A DNA stretch of 64,000 nucleotides, from assembly GCA_032622095.1 (NCBI GenBank), contig CP136061.1, forward strand, positions 194,314,369 through 194,378,368, given 5' to 3'. The notes beneath the pieces were generated by a model, which did not search any database, was not told the DNA's origin, and saw nothing but the letters and a program-made list of their open reading frames with translations. The first letter of the stretch is position 1. Each line of letters begins with the position of its first letter. This DNA comes from Siphonodentalium dalli (lineage: Eukaryota > Mollusca > Scaphopoda > Gadilida > Siphonodentaliidae). Of this stretch, positions 54,700 to 64,000 are shown piece after piece. Position numbers and translations under genes: made by a program.

Positions 54700-56620
54700 T
54701 CGGTTTCTGATTTTGCGCAACGGGTTTCCCCACAGAAATCCTGCCAAATGTCACGTAAACGAACATCGTTTGGAAATGAATACAGCATATGCCTAACTGA
54801 GAGTCACTAGAATGAATGAATGATTGTAAATACGGGACACTCGGGGCATATATACGGAAAATTAAAACAACATCGCGAACACGCACCGAATAAAGTTCAC
54901 ATGCCGGCTCGTGTTTTTATAAGCTTTATACAAAAGTGTTATCTACCCCCGCTCAATCGTCCCTCTATATTTTTTGTCAAAACAATACTGTAACTTTCCA
55001 AACAGCACTTAAGACAAATCACAAGTGAAGATAACTCACCGCGCGATGACAATTCACAATGTGTACACAATGCTATTGATATGCCCCGCAGGAATTCCAT
55101 TACACTCACGCGCTGATGTCGATTCCGGATTTTCCATCGCCATATAGGTAGACATAATTAACTCCGACTCCGTTTCCCTGTTTTTAATTAGTTTACCTCG
55201 CTTGACGTCATGCGAGGTTTTGCGACGGAGATAGCCGACAACCGGTGGTGGTATTATTTATTTATTTCTCGGCTTATTTATTATGCGATTTTTATGGGAC
55301 TTGGATCATTGTGATCACAATAGGGGTGGCTTTCCGATAGAGTTTTGTTGTTTCATGAGGATAGTAATCCTTTAAGTGACCCCATACAACAGTAGTTCAA
55401 TTGTGATAACTGTTCTTTGGGGTCACTTGCCGAAGGCTACCAACACAACATTTGATGTTCAATGGCAGAGCTGGATTGAGATACACAGATTCACCATGAT
55501 ATTACAAGTCGAGCATGCTAACCACTGGATCACAGCACGACTAAAATAGTTGGAAAAGTTTTTCAACAGTATATATAGCTTTAACCATTTCTTTACTAAA
55601 TGGATTCTCCCACCCAGTTATAACGGTATATACTAAGATAGTGTTAATATATAGATAAACGTACTCTGTTTCTTTGGATATTCAGGGATTTGAACATGAA
55701 CTGGCTTGCTAGTGAGTTCACAAACTGTTTTCATGCTCGAATCTCTGAATATCCAACAAAACAGGTTTATCTCCATTGTAATTCAATCCACTAAAAATTT
55801 AAAGTGCGCGCGCTTTTTATCGGCATTACATGCCATGAAGTGAGATATCCATTTTTCGGTGATCAAATCTCTGGGTACGTTCAATGGGTTCACTCGGAAC
55901 AGCACCTGAACAACTTCCTGTCGATGTTATTTATAGTAAACATCTGTGAGCGGTTGACTCCTGGCTGCATGGTGATGTATTCTATGCTCGTCATGACACT
56001 GTACTCCATTCAAAATTTGTTACCCGATCAGCAGCCGGAGCTGGTGAATCGAAAACTTAATTTTGCAACTCTTGACCATTCAAAATGCTTGTTTTAGTGA
56101 CAAATATTTAAATTGAATTACAATGGAATGTATTAAATAAAGTTATTATACAATTTTGTGTACAGTATGTGTTTCCAATGTTACTTCACCACAACCTGGA
56201 TGAGTACAAGAAAAACTCATACTGTACACATCATTGTATAATGACACTTTAGTGGTTATTTTTGGTATTTGTCCGCACTTAATTCTCTATAAAAGCCTGT
56301 ATTTGATCATCAGAAAGCATGATTTGGAAGAGTAACATGGAAATGAAAAACAAAACTCAATGCGGAAGTGAAACGTCTGTTAAATTCACCAGTGTTGCAA
56401 TTGCATGACAATTTCACCAATTCATTTCGCAATAGTTAAATCGTGATGTCACAGAGTCCCGATAAAAAGGTCATATTTTTTTTAGTTTATAATACTTTTT
56501 CGCTTCTGTTCAGTTTCTGTATACTCTAATTTGCAGAAGATAAATTGAATAATCAAGGCCAATATGACTTTTTTCCGGATTATCACGTGGCGGCTTTTGC
56601 CCAATCAGAAATAGTGTTAG
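54700..56620. other. No gene recognised
   Basis: Contains a partial TTAA short element near 55583-55660 and an inverted pair GATAAACGTACTCTGTTTC and TTGGATATTCAGGGATT near 55660-55700, mirrored at about 55738-55772. A 97-codon frame at 55804-56097 has no recognised domain. A short mirrored string TACAGTATG occurs near 56161 and 56218. Confidence 0.4.
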
Positions 56621-56628
56621 TTAAGGGA

Positions 56629-56817
56629 TGGATAATAATATCTAATAATATGTATTATTCATTTGGAGGGGTGTTCAGGAAAAAATTCCAAGTACATTGG
56701 TGGGAAATGTTCAGATAATAAGTTCAACAAACAACCTATGGTCATTTGTTGAACATATCTGAACATTTCCTAAGGAATAACTACTCGTCAATGAATATTT
56801 AGTATAGAAATGGTTAA
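56629..56817. mobile_element. TTAA short element, partial copy
   Basis: CATTTGGAGGGGTGTTCAGGA, GGTGGGAAATGTTCAGATAA and TATTTAGTATAGAAATGGTTAA. The left end is eroded. Same family as 37383. Confidence 0.7.
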
Positions 56818-57196
56818 TAACTGTTTTTGGGGCAAGTAAGAAAGACAATCATATGAAGTGATGATATTATATTTATTTTATCATCATAACAATTTAATAA
56901 AATATTCTGTTTAAACTTACATTAATGTTATGCATTTCCCCTACAACCCTGCATAGGAAGCACACTAATAATGTTATTATAGATAATGTTCATATCCTTT
57001 TGTGTATAAATTATATATTAATACATGCATGAAGAGAGATAAATATAGATTTTGATTCATTTTAAAGTATTGACCCTGTGCCAGATAGGTACTTCTGCTA
57101 AGTATCATTAAAAAATTCAGAATTATTCACATAACCTATTATAATCTGAATTATTCACATATCACAGTTGAATCACATAGACAACATAATGTATTT

Positions 57197-57651
57197 TTAA
57201 AGGTACTCAATCCGATTAGATGCTCCTAAATTACTATTTCTTTGGCTTTGGGGGTAAATATTATTTGATTCGAGTCGAGGAACCCACCCATCAAAGCTCA
57301 AAGTGATCAGATATTGATTTTTGAAGTTTGTTAATTTTTGGAGATGTGGTCCACTTCCACGTGCTCAAACAGACAAATTGCGGGTGTAAGATGGATAACA
57401 CTAAAATCAAGTGGTTAATATTGTTAATAGTAACCACTTGATTTTCGAGTTATCCATCTTACAACCGCAATTTGTCCGTTTGAGCACGTGGAAGTGGACC
57501 ACCTCTCCAAAAATTAACAAACTTCAAAAATCAATATCTGATCACTCTGTGCTTTGAAGGGTGGGTTCCTCGACTCGAATCAAATATTTTTTACCCCCGA
57601 AGCCAAAGAAATAGTAATTTAGGGGTGCTTAATCGGATTGAGTACCTTTAA
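57197..57651. mobile_element. Near-perfect 455-bp palindrome with TTAA at both ends
   Basis: TTAAAGGTACTCAATCCGAT mirrors ATCGGATTGAGTACCTTTAA, and the match continues to the centre near 57424, for example CCACTTCCACGTGCTCAAAC against GTTTGAGCACGTGGAAGTGG. Each arm is about 220 bp with few mismatches. No ORF. Diverged and asymmetric relatives lie at 38107-38551 and 41326-41766. Confidence 0.92.
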
Positions 57652-57760
57652 CACTTGATAGATCAAAATAATATCATTTTTGAAGAAAATATTTTTGTTT
57701 GTTTACAAGGTAACAAAAATTGTTTTGTTTCACAGGGATGTATAAAAGTATACATTGGAA

Positions 57761-58212
57761 CAAGCTTGAATTTAGTGTGTCTGACATTTGCAGAATGAGG
57801 TCACCCGAGGGTGAATTTAGTGATTCTTTCCTGCACAGCAGGGTAGCATCACCAAATTCACCCTCTGTCTGGGGACCTCATTCTACTTAGGCCCCATCTT
57901 CTGGAAAGTATCCAAAGTCTTGTATATAAACATTGCTTTTAGTTTATAATACTTTTTCGCTTCTGTTCAGTTTCTGTATCCCCTAATTTGCAGAAGATAA
58001 ATTGAATAATCAAGGTGATTAATGGGTGAACAACTTCAACTGGGGAACTTCAATCTGATCCTTGGTCTCCCATAGCGGTTGGGGCCTATACTCAGAATGA
58101 GGTTCCCAAAGGGTGAATTTGATGAGGCTAGCCCACTGTATGGGATAGCATTACTAAATTCACCCTCTGGGGACCTCATTCTGCAATGTCAGACACATTA
58201 AATCCAGGCTTC
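57761..58212. mobile_element. Double-hairpin transposon, complete copy (452 bp), nested
   Basis: It starts CAAGCTTGAATTTAGTGTGT and ends ATTAAATCCAGGCTTC. Perfect 8-bp duplication CATTGGAA at 57753-57760 and 58213-58220. The flanks TATAAAAGTATA and TGGTCTGTTATTCAGTTG are the two sides of a TTAA short element of the 37383 family, so the insertion split that older element. Confidence 0.92.
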
Positions 58213-58599
58213 CATTGGAATGGTCTGTTATTCAGTTGAAGGTGCAGAAGACATAAAAATCGTACCTGTGGACCATGGGAGAATATTGTTGTAGCGACAC
58301 AATTTTTATGATACTATATAATTTTGATGATTAAAATGAAGAGAAAGCAGTGCATGAAGTTAAAATAGTTTCCAGTTAAGTTAACGCAACATATGTTTTC
58401 AAAGTTGTATTTTATGTACCTTTCTGGGACATAAAATGGTTGTAGAAAAGTATTTTAGGTATTTATGAATCTATTTCGATACTGGGAACAAGATCATCGC
58501 TAGGGCATGGCAAAAGTACACCCTTTAGCCATTTTATTGTATTACCACAAAATAAAATAATAATTTGAGCTTAAATTTGAAGAATATCTGATATACCCC

Positions 58600-58980
58600 T
58601 AATTTCAATGCCAAAATGCGGTCAAATTCTAAGTTGAAAAATGGCTGTAACTCATGTGAAATTAATTGGACAGAATCTATATTCGAACTTGGCCTGTAGT
58701 TTTAGCTGGGAAATACACATTCCAGCTATGGTTCAGATCAAATAATAAAAACTGCAGGTATCGGTCAGAAACCAAAATGTTATGAAATCGGTCAAATTCT
58801 AAGTCGAAAAAGCGCCGTAACTCATGTAAAAATAGTTGGACGGAACCCATATTCGAACTTGGCCTGTATCATTAGCTGGGAAATACACATACCAACTTTG
58901 GTTCAGATCAAATAATCCAAACTGGAGTTATCGATCGGAAACCAAAAATGTTAATGGACGGACGGACAGACTGATTACAT
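58600..58980 (-). repeat. Two-unit iterated repeat, minus orientation
   Basis: Two units of about 180 bp, each with GGTCAAATTCTAAGT(T/C)GAAAA, TATTCGAACTTGGCCTGTA and GGTTCAGATCAAATAAT, followed by GGACGGACGGACAGACTG. This is the reverse orientation of the 25960 family (units before, CCGTCC at the head). Confidence 0.75.
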
Positions 58981-59310
58981 AATACAACCTTTTTTCAAAA
59001 GGGCATATAAAAATTCAAAAGCGAATATTATTATGTGTATTTTGGAGAGCAAATCGCCATGTGCCTTAAAATGGAAAATTATATATATGATGCTGAAGAC
59101 TAATTATCTCAAAGCATCTGTCAATAGTATTAATCAGCGATCTAATGATATGCGTAGCTACGCTTCGAAAGAAGTGCATCTATTCCAGTTAATTCCAATA
59201 AGTGAGGCAAAGGTTGGAAACTTTGTCTTTTCTAGCATCCATATTGAACAATGTCATTTGCTGACAAAATCAAGCTAACATGAAGTAAACAAAGGATCTC
59301 TAATGAGTTG

Positions 59311-59372
59311 TAATTCTATACAAAATGTATTAATCAAGTTTAGTGGACAAGGTTAATACATTTTGTATAGAA
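59311..59372. repeat. Hairpin, 62 bp
   Basis: ATTCTATACAAAATGTATTA is mirrored by TTAATACATTTTGTATAGAA around a 20-base loop. Confidence 0.85.
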
Positions 59373-59404
59373 ATGCGACAAATTTGAGATCCATTTTGTC
59401 ACAT

Positions 59405-59560
59405 AATCACATTTTAGCAAGGAAAAACAATCTCGTAATGGCTGGGGCTAAACAAAATTAATATTGATTTCCTTATCACAACCAAAGAGGAATTAAAGAC
59501 ACCTTCAAGAAAAAATAAAGTTCATGTTAAATGTGTCTTTTCATGTTGACAAAATTGTTC
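59405..59560. repeat. Dispersed repeat also at 5718-5880
   Basis: AATATTGATTTCCTTA, AAAGACACCTTCAAGA and TGTCTTTTCATG are shared with 5718-5880. The function is unknown. Confidence 0.6.
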
Positions 59561-60015
59561 ATCCACCCTGATAATATCACCCGTGTTTATCTCACAGTCA
59601 ACACTAAATAACACGACACAAATCGAATATCATAATTATATTCTAATTAACATAATAATAATGTTCCGGTATTGACATCATTGTGATAAGCTCTTACATC
59701 ACTGCGCATGCCGACAATACATGTGTGTCTTACTAAAAAATATGAGGCCGGGTTTAGGGGATAATTATGAGATAAAAGAGTTTATGAGTCAATAGACTAT
59801 ATATAGCTCTAGAGATTTTGCAAAAGTTGGATATTTAAAATCTATAAAAGCAAAAGCAGACATAGAAAATATCATCGCCTTACAGTTAAGAGATCATACA
59901 TCACTTTTGGTCATTTTTCAGGACAGGCAAAAACTTTTTTATTATAATTTGGCTGTTGTGTATAAGGTGCAATTAATGTCTGATATGAAGAGAGGAAAAA
60001 ACAGAATGTTTGAGA

Positions 60016-60303
60016 CAAGTCTGAGATTACTGTGCCTGTCATATGCAGAATGAGGTCCCCAGAGGGTGAATTTAGTGACACTATCGCGCATAGTGGGCTA
60101 GCATAACTAAATTCACCCTATGGGGACCTCATTCTGCTTAGGCCTCATCTTCTCTGGAAAGTTTCTTTATTATCAAATTTCTATAGAAACTTCTTCACAT
60201 AGATTCTATTTCTTTTTTAGTTTAGTTTCTCAATATCCCAAAATTGGCAGACGACACATTGCATAATCAAGGTTCCTAATGGGTGTACATCACAATATTG
60301 TAA
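60016..60303. mobile_element. Double-hairpin element, left part, just 3' of ALAS
   Basis: It starts CAAGTCTGAGATTACTGTGC, has the AGAATGAGGTCCCCAGAGGG hairpin (60045-60136) and the central segment through TGGGTGTACATCACAATATT, and breaks off at about 60303. On the minus strand it begins 30 bases after the ALAS stop codon and carries AATAAA (plus-strand TTTATT at 60166-60171), so it may supply the gene's polyadenylation signal. Confidence 0.78.
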
Positions 60304-60333
60304 GGCAATGATATATTTGCTGGTGTCATGACG

Positions 60334-60678
60334 TTAGGCTTGTATTGCATGCTGCAGTGACATATAAGTACAATTTGACCTTGAACAGATCAGACCACTA
60401 TCAAGCAGGTTGTCGTACGACAAAGGTTGCTGGCAGTTTTCGCATGAGTTTGGACACACCCTTTTATTAGTGGTGAAATCCATGTTATTTTGTTGCCATG
60501 TATCAATGATGCAGTTGACGAAATCATCCATCATTTTAGTTGTATGATGAGGAGTTGGAGCTACCCTGAGCCTCTCTGTTCCCACAGCAACCGTCGGGTA
60601 GTTTATTGACTGCACATAGATGTGATGCTGAGAAATCAAGTCGTTTGATAGCTTTGTGCACATCTCTGCATTCCCGAC
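60334..60678 (-). CDS. ALAS: 5-aminolevulinate synthase (ALAS), last coding exon
   Basis: Minus-strand exon of 345 bases encoding the last 114 residues, from VGNAEMCTKLS to SLQHAIQA, and a TAA stop. The acceptor reads GTTTTCTACAG and the exon is in phase 0. ALAS condenses glycine and succinyl-CoA in the mitochondrial matrix to make 5-aminolevulinate, the first step of animal haem synthesis, using pyridoxal phosphate. Seen here are HIYVQSINYPTV and RLRVAPTPHHTTKMM, which match the C-terminal domain of animal ALAS closely, and a less conserved tail with two CxxC-like pairs (CENC and CSRSNC), where vertebrate ALAS also has cysteines (CNFC). The catalytic lysine and the haem-regulatory motifs would be in earlier exons, which lie beyond 64000 or in an intron too repeat-rich to read. 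The exon could only be a processed copy if a poly-A followed; none is seen and the acceptor is good. Confidence 0.93.
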   Translation of the reverse strand, partial: VGNAEMCTKLSNDLISQHHIYVQSINYPTVAVGTERLRVAPTPHHTTKMMDDFVNCIIDTWQQNNMDFTTNKRVCPNSCENCQQPLSYDNLLDSGLICSRSNCTYMSLQHAIQA

Positions 60679-60693
60679 CTGTAGAAAACAAAA

Positions 60694-60830
60694 TTAACCC
60701 TTTGATGACTGGAGCTTCCTGAATTTATGTGACAATCCTGTGCCATTGTATTCTCTTATCTATGCGAGTCGCCCATAGGGCACAGAGTCTCTATTTCTGC
60801 ACCAGCACAACTCCCATCATGAGGGGGTTA
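60694..60830. mobile_element. TTAA short element in ALAS intron (about 137 bp)
   Basis: TTAACCCTTTGATGACTGGA is mirrored by CATCATGAGGGGGTTAA, with TTAA at both edges and GTGCCATTGTATTCTCTTAT inside. It lies 16 bases upstream of the ALAS acceptor on the minus strand. Confidence 0.75.
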
Positions 60831-60902
60831 AAATGATTCCCCTATTAAATAAAGTAAAATAAAATCCTTGATTGTAATACATGTCTACACCTCTGTATCA
60901 AG

Positions 60903-63261
60903 TTAACCCTTTCTTTACTAAATGGATTCTCCCATTCAGTTATACAGTCAATTTCGCTTTATTGCATAGCGTCGGTGCATGGCTTTTCTTATGCAGTTAT
61001 CCGAATATGCATAAAGCCGAAATCACGATAAAAAGAAGCATAAGCCGTTTTTCTATCACCAGCATCAGTCTAGAAATACAGTGAATTGTTTATGTTTCGT
61101 TCATTCAATTTCATCATCAATTTAGTTTGTTTAAAAAAAATAATATCTAAAGAGCTTCATCTATATTAATTTAATGTTATTCCATATTATATTATCATCT
61201 ACGATTGTAAAATGTTCAAGAATAAAACGATGTTCTTGTCAGGAACGGCAACCCCCATTGATAATAAACTCACTATATACATGTTTATATTTAGAATATA
61301 TCCAATCAATCAGTTAGAAATGCATTACACACACGTAATATTAAACAAATAATCATTAACTACCCACCAAATATCAGTTAATAGCCACCAAGAACTGGTA
61401 AGAAAAACGCCAACGTTTCCCGATAAAATTATAAAAATACTATTTTTGTTTGTTTCACGTTATGAGAAGGGGGATAATTCTATGTACGGTAGTTGCAGTT
61501 TATTTTTGGTAATTTTTTTTGTTTCAAAATAAATAGGTATATGAAGAACCATCTATCCATGTAGCCAACTGGAAAAACTAACAAAAATCAAATTGATTTC
61601 CCAATATATCATGCATTTTTGTGAGCGCAATTTACGAATCTATATTGAACTATGGGAAGAGGCATAACTCTATTCATTAAATGAAACATTAATTTTTGTG
61701 AAACAAAGTGTCTTCAAAAATTAAATAAAATCTGATCTGATAATTAATCAGTGCACATCACACCAAAACAATTGAGTAGCCACTGCCAAACGTAAATGTT
61801 TGCTGAATTGAGCCCCAATATAGTTTTAATTAAACACTGAAGCCCAACAGTGTATGACACCTTCTTTTATTGGTACGCTCACAAATGACTCCAAGCAACA
61901 TGACAGTTCAACAAAGGTTATTGTTTTGATTGCACGTGCTATTGTCTGGAGCATTTCTTTAGTGACCTCATTGACATTGCTATGATTTCATTTTGTGCTG
62001 CGGCTGCAGTTAATGGAATTAGGTCAAATTCACACCTCGAAGCATGCATATTTGCAGCGACTTGATTAATCTTTTGTTATCGCCACAGAAGCTGTTTTGT
62101 TCGCGGAAAATCTTAGTTTCACTTTCGGTTTCAACACAAACTGACCGGGAAACCAGGGAAACTGGAATAATTGCGCAGGTGTTTACAAACTTGCATTTTC
62201 TGAAGCTGATACAATTCAACAGATTCTGTTAATCTGATAGAATTCCTGGAAATATTATTTGATCTTTCAATAGGATTATCTGAATCTGACATAAATTCCA
62301 GGAATCAATTGCGCCGGTGATTACAAACGCCATGTGAAATTGTGTTTAGTCGGCGTCTTGATACTTCATTGATGGAATTCCCGGAAACTTCCTTCCTTTC
62401 ACTTATCGGAATTGCAACTGGAACTGCATCTGTTTACATACGTTTTTTAAAGGAAATAAGGAAGCATACAGGAAATGTTTGTGAACAGAAGCATGTTAGA
62501 AGAAATAGAAAGCACTTTCGGTTTAGTTGACTTCCTTGTTGGGGAATTCCCGGAAATCTTCCTTTCACATTGAATTCTCAGAATTGCAACTGGAACTTCA
62601 GGTGTTTACAAACGTTTACAAACTCAACAAACAACCAAATAAATATACAAATTTTAATAAATCATGCAATTCACAAATAAATATGGAAACATACAGGAAA
62701 TGTGTGTCAAAAGAAGCATGTTACGGAGAAGAGATAGAAAACCACGTGTGTTATGAAATTGAAAATTGCCGTCGTCGCTCTCGCGATGGTCATCTTCAAC
62801 AACTTTGTATTAAGTTTTCCCATAAAATACGTTTTTCAAGGTAAATATTTTTACAAATTGCTATAATTTCGACATCATGAGGTTACTTTTTACCCCTTCT
62901 CATCAACATTTTTGACGATTTTCGTATGCATAAAAACGGAATAGACTCTGACCCTTATGCAATAAACGATTAAAAAATAGTCTTTTTATGAGAAAATGGT
63001 TTGGTGCATGCATATTTTATGCAAATGACCGAAATATGCATTTAAACGATATGCAATTAACTGAAATTGACTGTAAAAGTATACTATGGAATGGTCTATT
63101 ATTCAATTGGAGGGATGTGCAGGAAAAATGAGCAGACAACATTATGACGAAAAGATAATACAAGTGCAGAAGGATTCATATTCATTGGTGGAAATGTTCA
63201 AATAATTTCCTAAGGGGAACTAACTTCTCGTCAATGAGTTTTTAAAAGGAATGTTTTAATA
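60903..63261. mobile_element. TTAA short element split by a pogo-like insertion
   Basis: Left part: TTAACCCTTTCTTTACTAAA, ending CCATTCAGTTATA at 60944. Right part: AAAAGTATACTATGGAATGG from 63075, through GGTGGAAATGTTCAAATAAT, to TTAA at 63258. Same family as 41870-42126. Confidence 0.8.
60945..63073. mobile_element. pogo/Tigger-like non-autonomous element (2129 bp)
   Basis: CAGTCAATTTCGCTTTATTG at the left is mirrored by CAGTTAATTGCATATCG-type sequence ending GAAATTGACTG at the right; TA flanks both ends. Subterminal TTATGCA and ATATGCAT words occur on both sides (60990-61030 and 62925-63060). The sister short element at 41870 shows the unsplit CAGTTATAAAAGTATAC site, proving insertion at a TA with TA duplicated. 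The interior has a partial tandem duplication (GAATTCCCGGAAA at 62375 and 62544, 169 bp apart). No transposase frame is visible. Confidence 0.85.
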
Positions 63262-63816
63262 ACGGCTCAAATTTGATCTTATTTCAAAAGAAACAACCCT
63301 GATAATGCTTACAGGTGACAATTTTATCACCTCATGTGGCATACGCACAGGCTAGATATATGTCGTTGTTGGCTTGTCTGAAGCATGACTTCCAGTGCAC
63401 ATTTATTTGGTCTATATTTACCCACAAACCTTAAAATGCTATTGGGTGTCAATTTCGGCACCTCATTATATTATTATATGAAATATAAATTTTGTTATAA
63501 GTTTATATACTTGTAAACTTGTGAGGAACCAAGACCCGATTCAATTTCCAATTCATTGCTGTAAATTGTAACCATCTGTTAAATATGTGATGTATTGTGC
63601 CTACCAACTCAATAAATACATTACAGTCAATGGACCGATAAGGATGCAGAAAGTAGGCTGTCAAAGTATTCAGTCAGGCAAAGAGTAAAATCCAAGATGG
63701 CTGCTGGATGTCATGTTTTTACCATACAATCAGCCCAGGGATTCTTGAGATACAGTGTAATATGTCAAGGGGAAACTTACATATTTTGAGGAGTTTAGAT
63801 GAATGTATGTAGATAA
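63262..63816. other. No gene recognised; part of the presumed ALAS intron
   Basis: Contains a single diverged unit of the 155-164-bp repeat near 63685-63720 (CAAGATGGCTGCTGG, TCATGTTTTTAC on the opposite strand to 10015). No ALAS exon was recognised. Confidence 0.45.
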
Positions 63817-64000
63817 TTAAAGGCCCACTTAATTTTCGAACCCCCAGATCACATATGTAAAATATATAATCTATCATCCTTAACGTTAGCTTTAAAGGCC
63901 CACTAAACCCCCAGATCACATATGTAAAATATATGCCATATTATATACCATTTGAAAGAGGAAGCTCCAAAAAACATTGTATTATCAACTTATCTGGTGT
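63817..64000. mobile_element. AAAGGCCCACTTAATTTT element, cut by window edge
   Basis: AAAGGCCCACTTAATTTTCG at 63820 and the colinear AATATATGCCATATTATATA with ACCATTTGAAAGAGGAAG match 36712-36820. A short direct duplication (CCCCCAGATCACATATGTAA, then ACCCCCAGATCACATATG) has doubled part of its left end. Confidence 0.7.

Noticed and set aside
55804-56097. 97-codon frame MRALFIGITCHEV...
   Set aside because: No recognised motif, no relatives in the window and no splice or promoter evidence.
61000-63000. Further ALAS exons upstream on the minus strand
   Set aside because: No frame here resembles the conserved ALAS core (for example the segment before the last exon), and most of this interval is a pogo-like insertion.

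Overview
This is AT-rich, intron-rich eukaryotic DNA from an animal, most likely a mollusc. Two real host genes can be recognised and both are only partly inside the window. The rest is repeats. The mollusc call rests on the animal-type split genes and on repeats that open with an AGCTCACCTGAG-type motif and a CCGT/CTGT microsatellite, which I know as abundant in bivalve genomes. The species cannot be named from the sequence.

Host genes. (1) UBE2N (Ubc13), plus strand: four coding exons at 16749-16850, 18772-18916, 33374-33514 and 36260-36300, with consistent splice phases. They give residues 11-152 of a protein of the family's usual 152 residues. The first coding exon (about 10 residues) was not found. 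Intron 3 is about 14.5 kb and packed with repeats. (2) ALAS (5-aminolevulinate synthase), minus strand: the last coding exon at 60334-60678. The earlier exons must lie beyond the right edge.

Layout. 0.9-6.7 kb: an inverted-repeat-bounded region holding a 2.5-kb hAT-type element (8-bp target duplication) with a CAGGGTTC element nested inside it, followed by a second hAT-type element. 7.2-15.9 kb: another long inverted repeat, with AACGCGGTC subterminal repeats enclosing tandem arrays and hairpins. 16.7-36.3 kb: UBE2N and its introns. 36.3-46.6 kb: short TTAA-flanked elements, palindromes and simple-headed repeats. 46.6-51.5 kb: a distinctly GC-rich block on the minus strand with a broken family-B DNA polymerase, a helicase start, a Rho_N/SAP-like ORF and a Cys-rich ORF. 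51.5-60.3 kb: more hairpin elements, including a 455-bp near-perfect palindrome. 60.3-64 kb: the ALAS exon and a 2.1-kb pogo-like element nested in a TTAA element.

Most interesting points: the GC-rich polymerase/helicase block, which I cannot assign to a named mobile-element class; a double-hairpin transposon family with perfect 8-bp target duplications in at least three copies; and several nested insertions whose empty sites can be read from sister copies in this same window.
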